The translations under genes and the position numbers were made by a program. Source: an uncultured Lachnospiraceae bacterium (GTDB taxonomy: Bacteria > Bacillota > Clostridia > Lachnospirales > Lachnospiraceae). Taken from it: a stretch of 42,550 nt of DNA. The notes under the pieces are model-generated. The model was not told the origin of the DNA. It saw only the letters and a list, made by a program, of their open reading frames with translations, and searched no databases. Numbering within the stretch: position 1 is the stretch's first letter; each line of letters starts with the position of its first letter. The DNA lies in assembly GCA_910585715.1 (NCBI GenBank), contig CAJUEX010000028.1, forward strand, positions 1 to 42,550, given 5' to 3'. This document shows positions 16,440-24,267 of this stretch, one piece after another.

Positions 16440-17807
16440 ATGGAAGATAAGAAGACATTATTAAATTTAACATGGCCTATATTTTTAGAAAGCGTGTTGT
16501 TTTCCCTGATGGGGAGCGCAGATGTGCTTATGCTGTCCGGCTATTCGGACCATGCAGTGGGAGCAGTGGGCATTGTAAACCAGATTTTATTTTCCTTTCT
16601 GGTAATTGCAAGAGTGATTACTGCAGGAAGCGGCATATTATGCGCTCAATACATTGGCGCCAATAAAGAACAAAAGGATATAAAGTCCCTGATTTTTACA
16701 GGAATCTTTGTAAATGGGATTTTGGGGAGCTGTTTCAGCATTTTTCTTGTGATTGGTTATCCGATGCTGTTTCAAATGATGGGAATCGACCCGGTTATGT
16801 ATGAATATGCAAGAGATTATATGGTCATTATCGGAGGCTCCCTTTTTGTCCAGTTCATCAGCATGACAGTTTCTTCCTTTTTGCGTTCTTATGGAAAAAC
16901 GAAGGAAACCATGCTCATTTCAGTATTTGCCAACTTATGTAACATTGTGCTGAATTATATATTGATTTACGGGAAGCTTGGGTTTCCTTCTCTTGGAGTG
17001 GCAGGCGCTGCAATTGCAACTGCTTTCTGCAATTTGCTGGGCTGTGTGGCTTTTATGCTCTTTTTGGGAAAAAAGATCATGCCCGGTTTTTACAAGGGAA
17101 CGGTCTGGGCAGAAAATAAGGCTGTGTTGAAAGTGATTCTCCAATATGGAATGCCGGCAGCAGGAGAACAATTTTCCTATACCATGGCAAAGCTGTGCAT
17201 TATGGCAATCATTACAAGAATCGGGGTGGCAGAGGTTACGGCTTATTCATATCTCAATACCATTGTCAGCTTTGTTTATTTATTTGCCATGGCTGTCGGG
17301 CAGGGCAGCGGTATACTTATCGGATGGAAGATTGGCGGGAAGGAACGGGAAAAGGCATATCGGATTGGCATTTTTTCCACAAAGATTTCCCTGATTATAA
17401 GCATGCTTATAACTCTTGGACTCTTTTTCCTCCGGCGGCCCATGATGGGAATCTTTACAAAGGACCGGGAAATCATTGCGTTGGGAGTCATGGTGCTTGG
17501 AAGTGAATTTTTACTGGAAGCGGGAAGGAGCGTAAATCTGGTTCTGGTAAATGGACTGAGGGCAATGGGAGATGTGAATTTTCCTTTATATATCGGATTG
17601 TTTTCCATGTGGTTCTTTGCGGTAGGATTCAGCTTTCTGCTGGGAATTCCTCTGGGCATGGGATTATTGGGCGTCTGGATTGCTTTAGGGCTTGATGAGG
17701 TTTTCCGGGCTGTGGGCATGGCTGTCAGGTGGCGGAGGAATTTTCAGCCCATGGAAGAGACAGAGGAAGAACAGATTGGTGACGGCCAGCCGTTTATGGA
17801 TGTTTGA
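16440..17807 (+). CDS. MATE-family multidrug/Na+ efflux transporter
   Basis: The 455-residue protein has about twelve membrane helices in two homologous six-helix halves, the normal length for the NorM/DinF type. Characteristic pieces are LTWPIFLESVLFSLMGSADVLML at the start, GAAIATAFCNLLG in the first half and GQGSGILIGWKIGGKEREKAY at the start of the second half. It should export cationic drugs or metabolites by Na+ or H+ antiport. Divergence from an AraC regulator suggests inducible expression. It ends before a strong terminator. Confidence 0.93.
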   Translation: MEDKKTLLNLTWPIFLESVLFSLMGSADVLMLSGYSDHAVGAVGIVNQILFSFLVIARVITAGSGILCAQYIGANKEQKDIKSLIFTGIFVNGILGSCFSIFLVIGYPMLFQMMGIDPVMYEYARDYMVIIGGSLFVQFISMTVSSFLRSYGKTKETMLISVFANLCNIVLNYILIYGKLGFPSLGVAGAAIATAFCNLLGCVAFMLFLGKKIMPGFYKGTVWAENKAVLKVILQYGMPAAGEQFSYTMAKLCIMAIITRIGVAEVTAYSYLNTIVSFVYLFAMAVGQGSGILIGWKIGGKEREKAYRIGIFSTKISLIISMLITLGLFFLRRPMMGIFTKDREIIALGVMVLGSEFLLEAGRSVNLVLVNGLRAMGDVNFPLYIGLFSMWFFAVGFSFLLGIPLGMGLLGVWIALGLDEVFRAVGMAVRWRRNFQPMEETEEEQIGDGQPFMDV

Positions 17808-17828
17808 TGAATGGTGCCAGGGCATGTG

Positions 17829-17886
17829 CCCCGCAGCACTGCTACGTTGCAGGTTTGATACTCCGTAGCATGCTGCGGGGTTTTTT
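17829..17886 (+). terminator. Terminator of the MATE gene, first hairpin of a repeat element
   Basis: A 17-bp stem with one bulged C: CCCCGCAGCA (17829-17838) and TGCTACG (17840-17846) pair with CGTAGCA (17864-17870) and TGCTGCGGGG (17871-17880). Six T follow. Confidence 0.85.
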
Positions 17887-17944
17887 ATTCCCGCGAGCAA
17901 CGAGCCAAGTAATTGCGTGCAAGCATTTGGCGACTGCCGCGAGG

Positions 17945-18011
17945 GTCAAATACCCCGCCCCTTGGAGCGTCTCAAGTTTGATGCTCCGCAGCTGGAGGCA
18001 GGGTCTTTGAC
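17945..18011. repeat. Second hairpin of an intergenic two-hairpin element
   Basis: GTCAAATACCCCGCC (17945-17959) and GGCAGGGTCTTTGAC (17997-18011) are inverted repeats with 13 of 15 matches and enclose GGAGC/GCTCC. The loop motif GTTTGAT-CTCCG is shared with the preceding terminator hairpin. The segment is GC-richer than its surroundings and looks like a REP/MITE-type intergenic element. The copies must be confirmed genome-wide. Confidence 0.55.
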
Positions 18012-18101
18012 TTGGAATTTAGAGATGCTGATTTGTTTTTTTATATATTATGTAGGGTTTATCATGGTTTCTGCGTCAAATAATATGAAAGGAGGCAGAG
18101 A

Positions 18102-18611
18102 ATGAAAAAATCTTTGGTACCAAAGCAGGAATTGCCGGATATGCAAAAGCTTATTTCAGAGTATGGCAATCAGCTATTAAGAATGTGCTGTCTTTATCTG
18201 CATGACTTGCATCTGGCAGAGGATGCAGTGCAGGAAACATATATAAAGGTGTATGAGAACTGGGGCAGCTACAGAAAGGATTGTTCAGAAAAAACATGGA
18301 TTACCGCCATTGCCATAAATGTATGCAGATCTTATTTAAGAAGCAAATGGTATAAGCTGTGGTTAGCTCCGGCTAATGAGAATTACGAGTCTTCCTATGA
18401 AGAGAAAATCAAGGATGATACAGTAATAAAAGAAATAACCAAATTAAAGAAAAAGTACAGGGAGGTCATTTTATTATTTTATTATGAACAATTGAAGGTA
18501 AGGGAAATAGCGGATATCCTTCATATTACTGAATCGGCTGTTACAGTGCGTTTGACCAGGGCAAGGGAACAGTTGAAGATTTCTTTGAAAGGATGGTATT
18601 ATGATGAATGA
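18102..18611 (+). CDS. Second ECF-type RNA polymerase sigma factor
   Basis: The 169-residue protein has sigma region 2 (about 18-85, LAEDAVQETYIKVYENW) and region 4 (about 110-160, LKVREIADILHITESAVTVRLTRAREQL). AAAGGAGG at 18089-18096 gives a strong ribosome site. The membrane partner gene overlaps its last 11 nt. The pairing with a DUF4179-type protein suggests an envelope-stress or antimicrobial-peptide response as for related Firmicute ECF systems, which is inference. No target promoters could be defined from one locus. Confidence 0.87.
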   Translation: MKKSLVPKQELPDMQKLISEYGNQLLRMCCLYLHDLHLAEDAVQETYIKVYENWGSYRKDCSEKTWITAIAINVCRSYLRSKWYKLWLAPANENYESSYEEKIKDDTVIKEITKLKKKYREVILLFYYEQLKVREIADILHITESAVTVRLTRAREQLKISLKGWYYDE

Positions 18612-19968
18612 TTTAAAAGCATATATTGACAATAAGCTTTCGGATATAACAGTAAGCAGTGAACTGGAGAAAAAAATCCTGCAGCAGACAAAAGGAAGAG
18701 AAAAGAGAAAGAAAACGGGTATAAAAGGAGCTGTTGCGGCAGCAGTGCTTTGCCTTTGTCTGACTTGTTCGGCAACTGTACTGGCCGCTTCCGTGCCGTC
18801 AGTCAATGACTGGCTATATAGACTCAGCCCTCAGTTTGCCCAATTTTTATATCCGATACAAAAATCTTCAGAAAGTCAGGGAATCAGACTGCAGGTATTG
18901 TCTGCAACAAATGATGACCATAATACAGTTGTTTATTTTAGCATACAGGATATGGAAGGAAAGGGGAGAGTAAGTGAGAATCTGGATTTATGTGATTCGG
19001 AATCTATAGAAGGTCCCTCTATATTTGGAACAGAAATAATCGCTTATGATGAAAAGACAAATACGGCGTATTTCGAAATGCATGGCAGCGGGGGCAGGGA
19101 TATGTCTAACCAGATGGCTACCTTCTCCATAAGCTCTCTTATGAGCAATAAAGTTGAGTATGACTGGTACAATACAAAAATAAACCTGCCATCTCTTTTG
19201 AACGGGGAAGCAGAGACAATTCCCCTTTCAGAAGTGGAATTTCAAGGAGGTTCGGTAGAGTTACAGGAGGATTCTGCTAAAATACTAAAGCCGGATGTTA
19301 TGGATATTTCGCTGGGCGGGGATGTAGATTTTGTTACTATCAGCAATATAGGCTTTGTAGAGGGGAAATTGCATATACAAACTAAATGGGCGAAAAGCTT
19401 TGATAATCATGGTGATTTGATACTGTTGGATGAAAAAAATATAACCGGAGATGTGGCAATGGGAAATTCCAAATACGGCGATACGCTTTATTTTATGACA
19501 AAGGAAGATGAAGAAAGCCGGTCAGTCAGTGCTGCAATGAACCCGGAAGCTCAAAAACACATCGAATATATTTATGATGTGGGTTCTATTGAAGAACTGG
19601 AAGGGTATGACCTGTGGGGATGGTTTGTGAAAGACGGTATATTCACAAATGGCAGCTGGAAGGTTAACTTCCGAATGGCGGATGTTGAGAATGACAGCCT
19701 GATTATAAAGGATTTAAAGGGAATCGGGGAATGTGCGGAAATTTCGCCTCTTGGCATTTATATAGAAGGTTATTGCGGCAATCCGGATGAGGCAGAGATA
19801 ACAATTCAATTAAAAAACGGGAATGTTTTGGAGTGTTGCCAATTTTCCACTGATATTTCTCGGGATGGAAGCAATTATAATCTTTATACTGCATTTGGGG
19901 AAGAACTGAATACAGGCGAAATAAAAAGCATTTTACTTGATAACAAAAGCATTTATGAAAACGATTGA
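18601..19968 (+). CDS. DUF4179-type membrane anti-sigma factor
   Basis: In this 455-residue protein a cytoplasmic segment (1-41) is followed by one membrane helix (about 42-63) and a large outer domain of nearly 400 residues. VPSVNDWLYRLSPQFAQFLYPI directly after the helix is the pattern of the DUF4179 family, which is found almost exclusively beside ECF sigma genes. It overlaps the sigma gene by 11 nt, so the two are translated together. It probably holds the sigma factor at the membrane until an outside signal is sensed. How it releases the sigma factor cannot be read from the sequence. Confidence 0.8.
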   Translation: MMNDLKAYIDNKLSDITVSSELEKKILQQTKGREKRKKTGIKGAVAAAVLCLCLTCSATVLAASVPSVNDWLYRLSPQFAQFLYPIQKSSESQGIRLQVLSATNDDHNTVVYFSIQDMEGKGRVSENLDLCDSESIEGPSIFGTEIIAYDEKTNTAYFEMHGSGGRDMSNQMATFSISSLMSNKVEYDWYNTKINLPSLLNGEAETIPLSEVEFQGGSVELQEDSAKILKPDVMDISLGGDVDFVTISNIGFVEGKLHIQTKWAKSFDNHGDLILLDEKNITGDVAMGNSKYGDTLYFMTKEDEESRSVSAAMNPEAQKHIEYIYDVGSIEELEGYDLWGWFVKDGIFTNGSWKVNFRMADVENDSLIIKDLKGIGECAEISPLGIYIEGYCGNPDEAEITIQLKNGNVLECCQFSTDISRDGSNYNLYTAFGEELNTGEIKSILLDNKSIYEND

Positions 19969-20008
19969 GTCATATTATTGATTAATAATTAATACAGTAA
20001 AAATAATT

Positions 20009-20054
20009 ACAGGAAATAACAGGTCAGAACAGCCTGCTATTTCCTGTTTTTTAT
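20009..20054. terminator. Terminator between the anti-sigma gene and the XRE gene
   Basis: ACAGGAAATAACAGG (20009-20023) pairs with CCTGCTATTTCCTGT (20033-20047) with one mismatch, followed by TTTTTTA. The A-rich upstream flank lets it serve the convergent gene as well. Confidence 0.85.
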
Positions 20055-20201
20055 TTTTTAAATGTGAAACAGGAGACTTGTATCAGTCCCCCGTTTTTGG
20101 ATTTCACGGAAGACAGCTTCCACGAAAAACAGATATTCAGTTTGTAAACTGAAAATGAATATAGCCAGATATGATAAATAGAAAGAATGAACTTTTAAAA
20201 T

Positions 20202-20549
20202 CTAATTCTGTTTCTGTTCTCTTTTAACCAGGTTTGAGACTAAATCTAACACAATTTCCTTGTCAATATGATTTAATTTACTATAATAATAAAAAAGCTT
20301 GGAAAAGGCACAGGTTTCCTTTTGGATGGAGATTTTTACATTCACCGGAAGCCTTTCGTCTGTAAGGCATAAAAAATAATCGGTTGATACGCCAAAGTAG
20401 CAGGATAATGCCACAATCTGGCTTCCATTTACATTGGCACTTTCCGTTTCCATTTTACATAAAGAGGATTGGGAAATATGAGTGTACATGCTCAGCTGGG
20501 TTTGTGTTAAGTTTTTTTCCATTCGTAATTCTTTCAATCGTGTTTTCAT
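20202..20549 (-). CDS. XRE-family transcriptional regulator
   Basis: The 115-residue protein has a canonical XRE helix-turn-helix at 1-57 (LKELRMEKNLTQTQLSMYTHISQSSLCKMETE). It is followed by GVSTDYFLCLTDERLP, a typical link, and a short C-terminal helical region. It is divergent from the AgrA-like regulator across about 250 bp, so it may act on that promoter, on its own, or on a distant target. It has no peptidase or TPR sensing domain. Confidence 0.85.
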   Translation of the reverse strand: MKTRLKELRMEKNLTQTQLSMYTHISQSSLCKMETESANVNGSQIVALSCYFGVSTDYFLCLTDERLPVNVKISIQKETCAFSKLFYYYSKLNHIDKEIVLDLVSNLVKREQKQN

Positions 20550-20797
20550 TTGTATATTCCTCTTCTATATTTTAGTTCAATTAAGCGTAATAAATATTCC
20601 ATTTAGAATATTTTGTAAAGAAAATTGGAATAATTCCCGAAAGAAAAAAAGGATTTTAATGTTCGTAAAATTTCAACTGATTTAATGAAATAAACAAAAG
20701 ATATATTAAAGTTTTCATACAATATTGAGTGGTAATTGGAAAATTCTGGATGAAAAAAGAGGCTTTTTGTTGTATGATGGGAAAAGAGGAAAATATT

Positions 20798-21550
20798 ATG
20801 GAAAAAGAATATGAAATGCTTTTCCTGAATAAAGGAAACAATCTTCATATTGCGATTTGCGATGACAGGGAAATTATTGTCAGAGGATTATATAAACGAA
20901 TCCATTACTTAATGGATAGAAAGGAAATAACATACAAGATATTTCCCTATATCAGCCCTGTCAGGCTTTTGGAGTGTGAAGAAGATATTCACATTATATT
21001 TCTTGATATTGATATGCCTCAAATGAATGGTTTGCTGGCTGCAAAAAAGGCTTCCGAGAAATGGAATGATGTAAAAATCATTTTCTTAACGGCTCATATT
21101 GAATATGTCCAAAACGCTTTTAAAGTAAAGACATTTCGCTACTTATTGAAGCCCTTTAAAAAGGAAGATATTGCAGAAGCTCTTTATGAAGCAATGGATG
21201 CCATACTGGAAAGGAATTTTAAGATTGTTAAGTTTCAGGACAGAGTAATTCAGATTGATATTCCGAGAATTTTTTATATAGAATCTTTGGGGGACCAGTC
21301 AGCAGTCTTTTTTGAAAAAGAATATATTGTGACAAATGTATCCCTGAAGGAATGGTGCATGGGAAATTATCCGGGGTTATACCGATGCAATAAAAACTAT
21401 ATTGTGAACTTTTCACATGTGGATAAAATCAAAGACAGGGTTTTTTTGAAAAATGGAAAGGAGCTTCCTGTTGCTGTTCGGAAAAGGCGGCAGATTAAGG
21501 AGGCTTACTATTCTTATAAAACGGAAAGGGCAAGAATTATATGGGATTAG
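20798..21550 (+). CDS. AgrA/LytR-type response regulator with LytTR domain
   Basis: I favour the ATG at 20798 (AAGAGGA about 8 nt upstream), giving 250 residues. In-frame starts at 20729, 20774 and 20777 are possible. The receiver domain has Asp22-Asp23, phospho-acceptor Asp70 in FLDIDMP and Lys118 in LLKPF. The LytTR DNA-binding domain (about 140-245) contains IPRIFYIESLGDQSAVFF and the GLYRCNKNYIVNFSHV segment. The kinase gene overlaps its end by 10 nt. LytTR proteins bind direct repeats, and a set of 10-bp-spaced repeats lies right after the kinase gene. Confidence 0.9.
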   Translation: MEKEYEMLFLNKGNNLHIAICDDREIIVRGLYKRIHYLMDRKEITYKIFPYISPVRLLECEEDIHIIFLDIDMPQMNGLLAAKKASEKWNDVKIIFLTAHIEYVQNAFKVKTFRYLLKPFKKEDIAEALYEAMDAILERNFKIVKFQDRVIQIDIPRIFYIESLGDQSAVFFEKEYIVTNVSLKEWCMGNYPGLYRCNKNYIVNFSHVDKIKDRVFLKNGKELPVAVRKRRQIKEAYYSYKTERARIIWD

Positions 21551-22848
21551 GAATGGATATTTTTTACTGGGTCAGCAATTATATATTAGAGTTTTTAAAG
21601 CTGAATATATTTGTGTTTGGCATTTTTAACTGTCTGGGGAAGGGAAAGAAAATGCAGTGGGTGCCCTCGGTGGCTGCAATTGTTTTTATCAGTGCGTATG
21701 CAGTAATATGGAGAGGAAATGAAGATATTGTTTTGCTGATTACTTTTTTTCTGATTGTTAATGTCTTTCTTGCATTAAAAAGAAAAAAGGATATTTTTCT
21801 GGTAATTTTAGCATTTATTATGATAGGGGCTATTGAAGTTATTTTGAATGGAATGCTGCAATTATTGTTAGGTCCCAATCTGTTTAGAGAAATAAGTGAA
21901 GATACAGCCAGCTTTTTAATGAATACTTTTTCCGGAATATGTCTATTGATTACAGAGGGATTATTACATAAAAAGAAAAATCGGTTTTACTTTTCTGCTA
22001 AAAATGTAACTTTGGTATTTATGGGATTATTAGGGATGATGGTTTACTTATATCCTATTCAATATAGTTATGGCATGCTGGAAACAGATGCGGATATGTT
22101 GAAAAAGTCTTTGCTTGGTGTTTCTGTAAGCAGTATTCTTTTTTTTATTATCTGTTTTGTAAATTTGAAATCCATTAATGAAAGGGAAACATACAAAGAA
22201 AAAGCAAAATCCTATGAGGAATATGTAACCAAGCAGGAACTATATTATAAGGAGCTGCTGCAAAAGGATAATGAGACGAAACAATTCCGGCATGATATGC
22301 TCAATCACCTTGCCTGTCTTATCGGATATTTAGAGGATGGTGATAATGAAAGGGCAATGGAATATGTGCAGGAAATGACAGGCGTTGCAAGAAATTTTAC
22401 TAAAAGGATAATTACGGGAAATGATACGATAGATATTGTGGTTGCGGATGTATTTCGGCAGGAAAAGGAAGTGAAGCTGGGCTGGCAGGGAAAGCTTCCG
22501 CAGGAGACAACCATTTCGGATATGGACTTATGTATTTTATTTTCGAACCTGTTAAAAAATGCTTTAGAGGCTGCAAGGCTTTATAAAGGAGAAGAAAAAG
22601 AAGTCACGGTTCTGATAAAAGGGCTGCCTCCTACTTACTTTATTTATGTGAAAAACCCCTGTAATCAGGAGCCGAACATAGACGGGAATAAATTTCTTAC
22701 TATAAAAAAGGATAAAGATAATCATGGATTCGGCATGTTGAATATTGAGCAGGTATTAAAAAAATATGGAGGCTCCGTCAGGTATGATTTTAAAGCTCCA
22801 TTTTTTACAGTATCGATTTGTTTAGTAAACATGACAAAAAAGAAGTAA
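21541..22848 (+). CDS. AgrC/ComD-like GHKL sensor histidine kinase
   Basis: In this 435-residue protein six to seven membrane helices occupy residues 1-210, the polytopic sensor type used for peptide signals by AgrC. A coiled segment (210-245) leads to the H-box FRHDMLNHLACL with His251. The GHKL ATPase follows, with ILFSNLLKNALEAA (N box) and GFGMLNIEQVLKKYGG (G box). No agrB-type peptide-processing gene or normal-length precursor is next to it. The only candidate signal in the locus is the 15-codon ORF at 23005. Confidence 0.9.
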   Translation: MGLGMDIFYWVSNYILEFLKLNIFVFGIFNCLGKGKKMQWVPSVAAIVFISAYAVIWRGNEDIVLLITFFLIVNVFLALKRKKDIFLVILAFIMIGAIEVILNGMLQLLLGPNLFREISEDTASFLMNTFSGICLLITEGLLHKKKNRFYFSAKNVTLVFMGLLGMMVYLYPIQYSYGMLETDADMLKKSLLGVSVSSILFFIICFVNLKSINERETYKEKAKSYEEYVTKQELYYKELLQKDNETKQFRHDMLNHLACLIGYLEDGDNERAMEYVQEMTGVARNFTKRIITGNDTIDIVVADVFRQEKEVKLGWQGKLPQETTISDMDLCILFSNLLKNALEAARLYKGEEKEVTVLIKGLPPTYFIYVKNPCNQEPNIDGNKFLTIKKDKDNHGFGMLNIEQVLKKYGGSVRYDFKAPFFTVSICLVNMTKKK

Positions 22849-22860
22849 CAGTATTCTTAT

Positions 22861-22887
22861 CGACAATTATCGACAAAACCCGACAAT
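22861..22887 (+). promoter_or_regulatory. Three CGACAA direct repeats phased at exactly 10 bp
   Basis: CGACAA(T/A) begins at 22861, 22871 and 22881, within 40 bp of the kinase stop codon. Same-face phasing is what a LytTR-type regulator would use. The regulator encoded just upstream is the natural candidate, which is inference. Confidence 0.5.
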
Positions 22888-22908
22888 AAACGGGAATTTA
22901 TGGAAAGA

Positions 22909-22947
22909 GAGCCTATAGCTATTTAAATTTGCTGTAGGTTCTTTTTT
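22909..22947 (+). terminator. Terminator of the two-component operon
   Basis: GAGCCTATAGC (22909-22919) pairs with GCTGTAGGTTC (22931-22941) over 11 positions including two G-U pairs, followed by six T. Confidence 0.75.
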
Positions 22948-22961
22948 GTGAAATGTTTTTA

Positions 22962-22993
22962 CCTTCACGAAAAGGAAAACTATTTTGTGAAGG
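22962..22993 (+). promoter_or_regulatory. Hairpin that occludes the ribosome site of the micro-ORF
   Basis: CCTTCACGAAA (22962-22972) pairs with TTTTGTGAAGG (22983-22993), 11 bp with one G-U. The right arm includes AAGG of the AAGGAGG ribosome site (22990-22996). Confidence 0.6.
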
Positions 22994-23004
22994 AGGCATG
23001 TGTT

Positions 23005-23052
23005 ATGAGTTTGTGTTTTATGCAATTTTGGAAATGGTTTTTAGGAAAATAA
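23005..23052 (+). CDS. Putative 15-residue peptide gene
   Basis: MSLCFMQFWKWFLGK. An optimal AAGGAGG (22990-22996) sits 8 nt before the ATG, and a 20-bp terminator hairpin follows within 30 nt, so the ORF occupies a discrete transcription unit. The peptide is hydrophobic and aromatic, with one Cys, two Lys and no signal peptide. I do not recognise it. It could be a short signalling peptide for the AgrC-like kinase upstream, a membrane-active or toxin peptide, or the coding part of a regulatory RNA. A different-frame ATG at 22998 has only 1 nt to the ribosome site and is less likely. Without homologues the coding call remains tentative. Confidence 0.45.
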   Translation: MSLCFMQFWKWFLGK

Positions 23053-23080
23053 TTTAAAAATTAAAATTTTGTTGTGTAAA

Positions 23081-23132
23081 ATATAAGAACCGAAAAGGAA
23101 TTATTTTTTCCTTCCCGGTTCTTATATTTTTT
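23081..23132 (+). terminator. Strong terminator after the micro-ORF
   Basis: The 20-nt arms (23081-23100 and 23108-23127) pair except for two positions, with a 7-nt loop, followed by a T-run. From here to 23301 the sequence is AT-rich, with no gene seen. Confidence 0.85.
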
Positions 23133-23301
23133 GATGTAAAAACTCTTATACAAATAACGGAATAATAAATACATTTGATTTTCTGTCCGGAAACAATTCG
23201 TCAATATCCGCCAAAATACAATAAAAAAAGCAAGAAGAAACACGAATTTTGCAGTATTCCATATACTAATAGGAAAGAAGCTATCATATCAGAGGTATGC
23301 T

Positions 23302-24267
23302 ATGAAATATGTGTATGTAGGAATTGGTATTATACTGGTGATTCTGCTTATCTGCCTTATTTGCTATCTGAAAAAGCGCCATGCCATGAAATGTGTATGC
23401 AGAAGGTGCAAAGAAGAAAAAATAAGGGACTTAAACTGCGTACTGGAGCCCTTTGGGTATGAATACTGTGAAAAGCAGGATATTTTCATATCAGGGTATT
23501 ATATCTGGCAGAGGGATATGGGGTACTGCCGTTTCTATGACGAGTCCGCCGTTTCCATGAATATGGTGTTTGACTGTGAGCCGGTTCCCTTTTATTATGA
23601 CGGCAGGGAATGGCTGATTGAATTCTGGAAAGGTCAGTACGGCATGTCTACCGGCGGTGAAGTAGGGGTTTATGTGGCAAAGGATGAAATTGACCTGCCC
23701 GGCATCTTTACAGGCACCATGTACGAAAGTGTTACAGATGAAGAAATGCTCCCGATGGAATTTGTTTTAAAGAAAAATGGCAGGACATTGTGCAAAAGGT
23801 CGGCAGTTCACTGGTGGCTTGCCGGTTTCCTGTTAGGAGAATGCTCATCCCCGAGGCAGCTTTCCATGGAAGTGAAAATAACCTTTCCGAATCGGGAAAT
23901 GCGGAATGCATTTTTGGAAGGCCTTTATCGTCTGGGCTATGCAAAGCATGAAGTGTGCGTGTGCAACCTGACGGTAATCATTTACTTTACTGTTCCAAAA
24001 TGCAGGCAGCCAAGGCGGAAATGGAGATGCCTTGTGTGGCTGGCACAATGGAAGAACAGAAGAAACTGCTGTATTTACAGAAAGCTTACAAAATATTTTT
24101 GTACCAGTCTTGACAAAATAGACTATCTGCGCTGCTGTTATCCGAGAATTTATAAATTGCTTCTTTGTGCAGGAAGGCTGTGTAAGAGAAATAAAAAACT
24201 GGAAAAATTCAAAAAATGCTGTCAGAAACCTAAATGTCCCTGCAGAAATGTTTGTGATAGATTATGA
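23302..24267 (+). CDS. DUF4474 protein with cysteine- and arginine-rich tail
   Basis: The 321-residue protein has an N-terminal membrane helix (about 4-24) followed by the DUF4474 domain (about 45-230). Markers are FGYEYCEKQDIFISGYYIWQ, the GYCRFYDESAV segment, DCEPVPFYYDGREWLIEFWKGQYGMSTGGE and a GRTLCKRSAVHWWLAGFLLGE helix. DUF4474 has no known function. The last ~88 residues contain 14 Cys with many Arg/Lys, including CC and CPC clusters, which is suggestive of metal binding or of a membrane-proximal cysteine cluster. The metallophosphoesterase gene overlaps its stop by 4 nt, so the two proteins probably work together. Confidence 0.75.
   Translation: MKYVYVGIGIILVILLICLICYLKKRHAMKCVCRRCKEEKIRDLNCVLEPFGYEYCEKQDIFISGYYIWQRDMGYCRFYDESAVSMNMVFDCEPVPFYYDGREWLIEFWKGQYGMSTGGEVGVYVAKDEIDLPGIFTGTMYESVTDEEMLPMEFVLKKNGRTLCKRSAVHWWLAGFLLGECSSPRQLSMEVKITFPNREMRNAFLEGLYRLGYAKHEVCVCNLTVIIYFTVPKCRQPRRKWRCLVWLAQWKNRRNCCIYRKLTKYFCTSLDKIDYLRCCYPRIYKLLLCAGRLCKRNKKLEKFKKCCQKPKCPCRNVCDRL

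Noticed and set aside
22998..23057. Alternative 19-codon frame starting at ATG 22998
   Set aside because: Only 1 nt separates it from the AGGAGG, too close for initiation. The frame from 23005 has ideal spacing.
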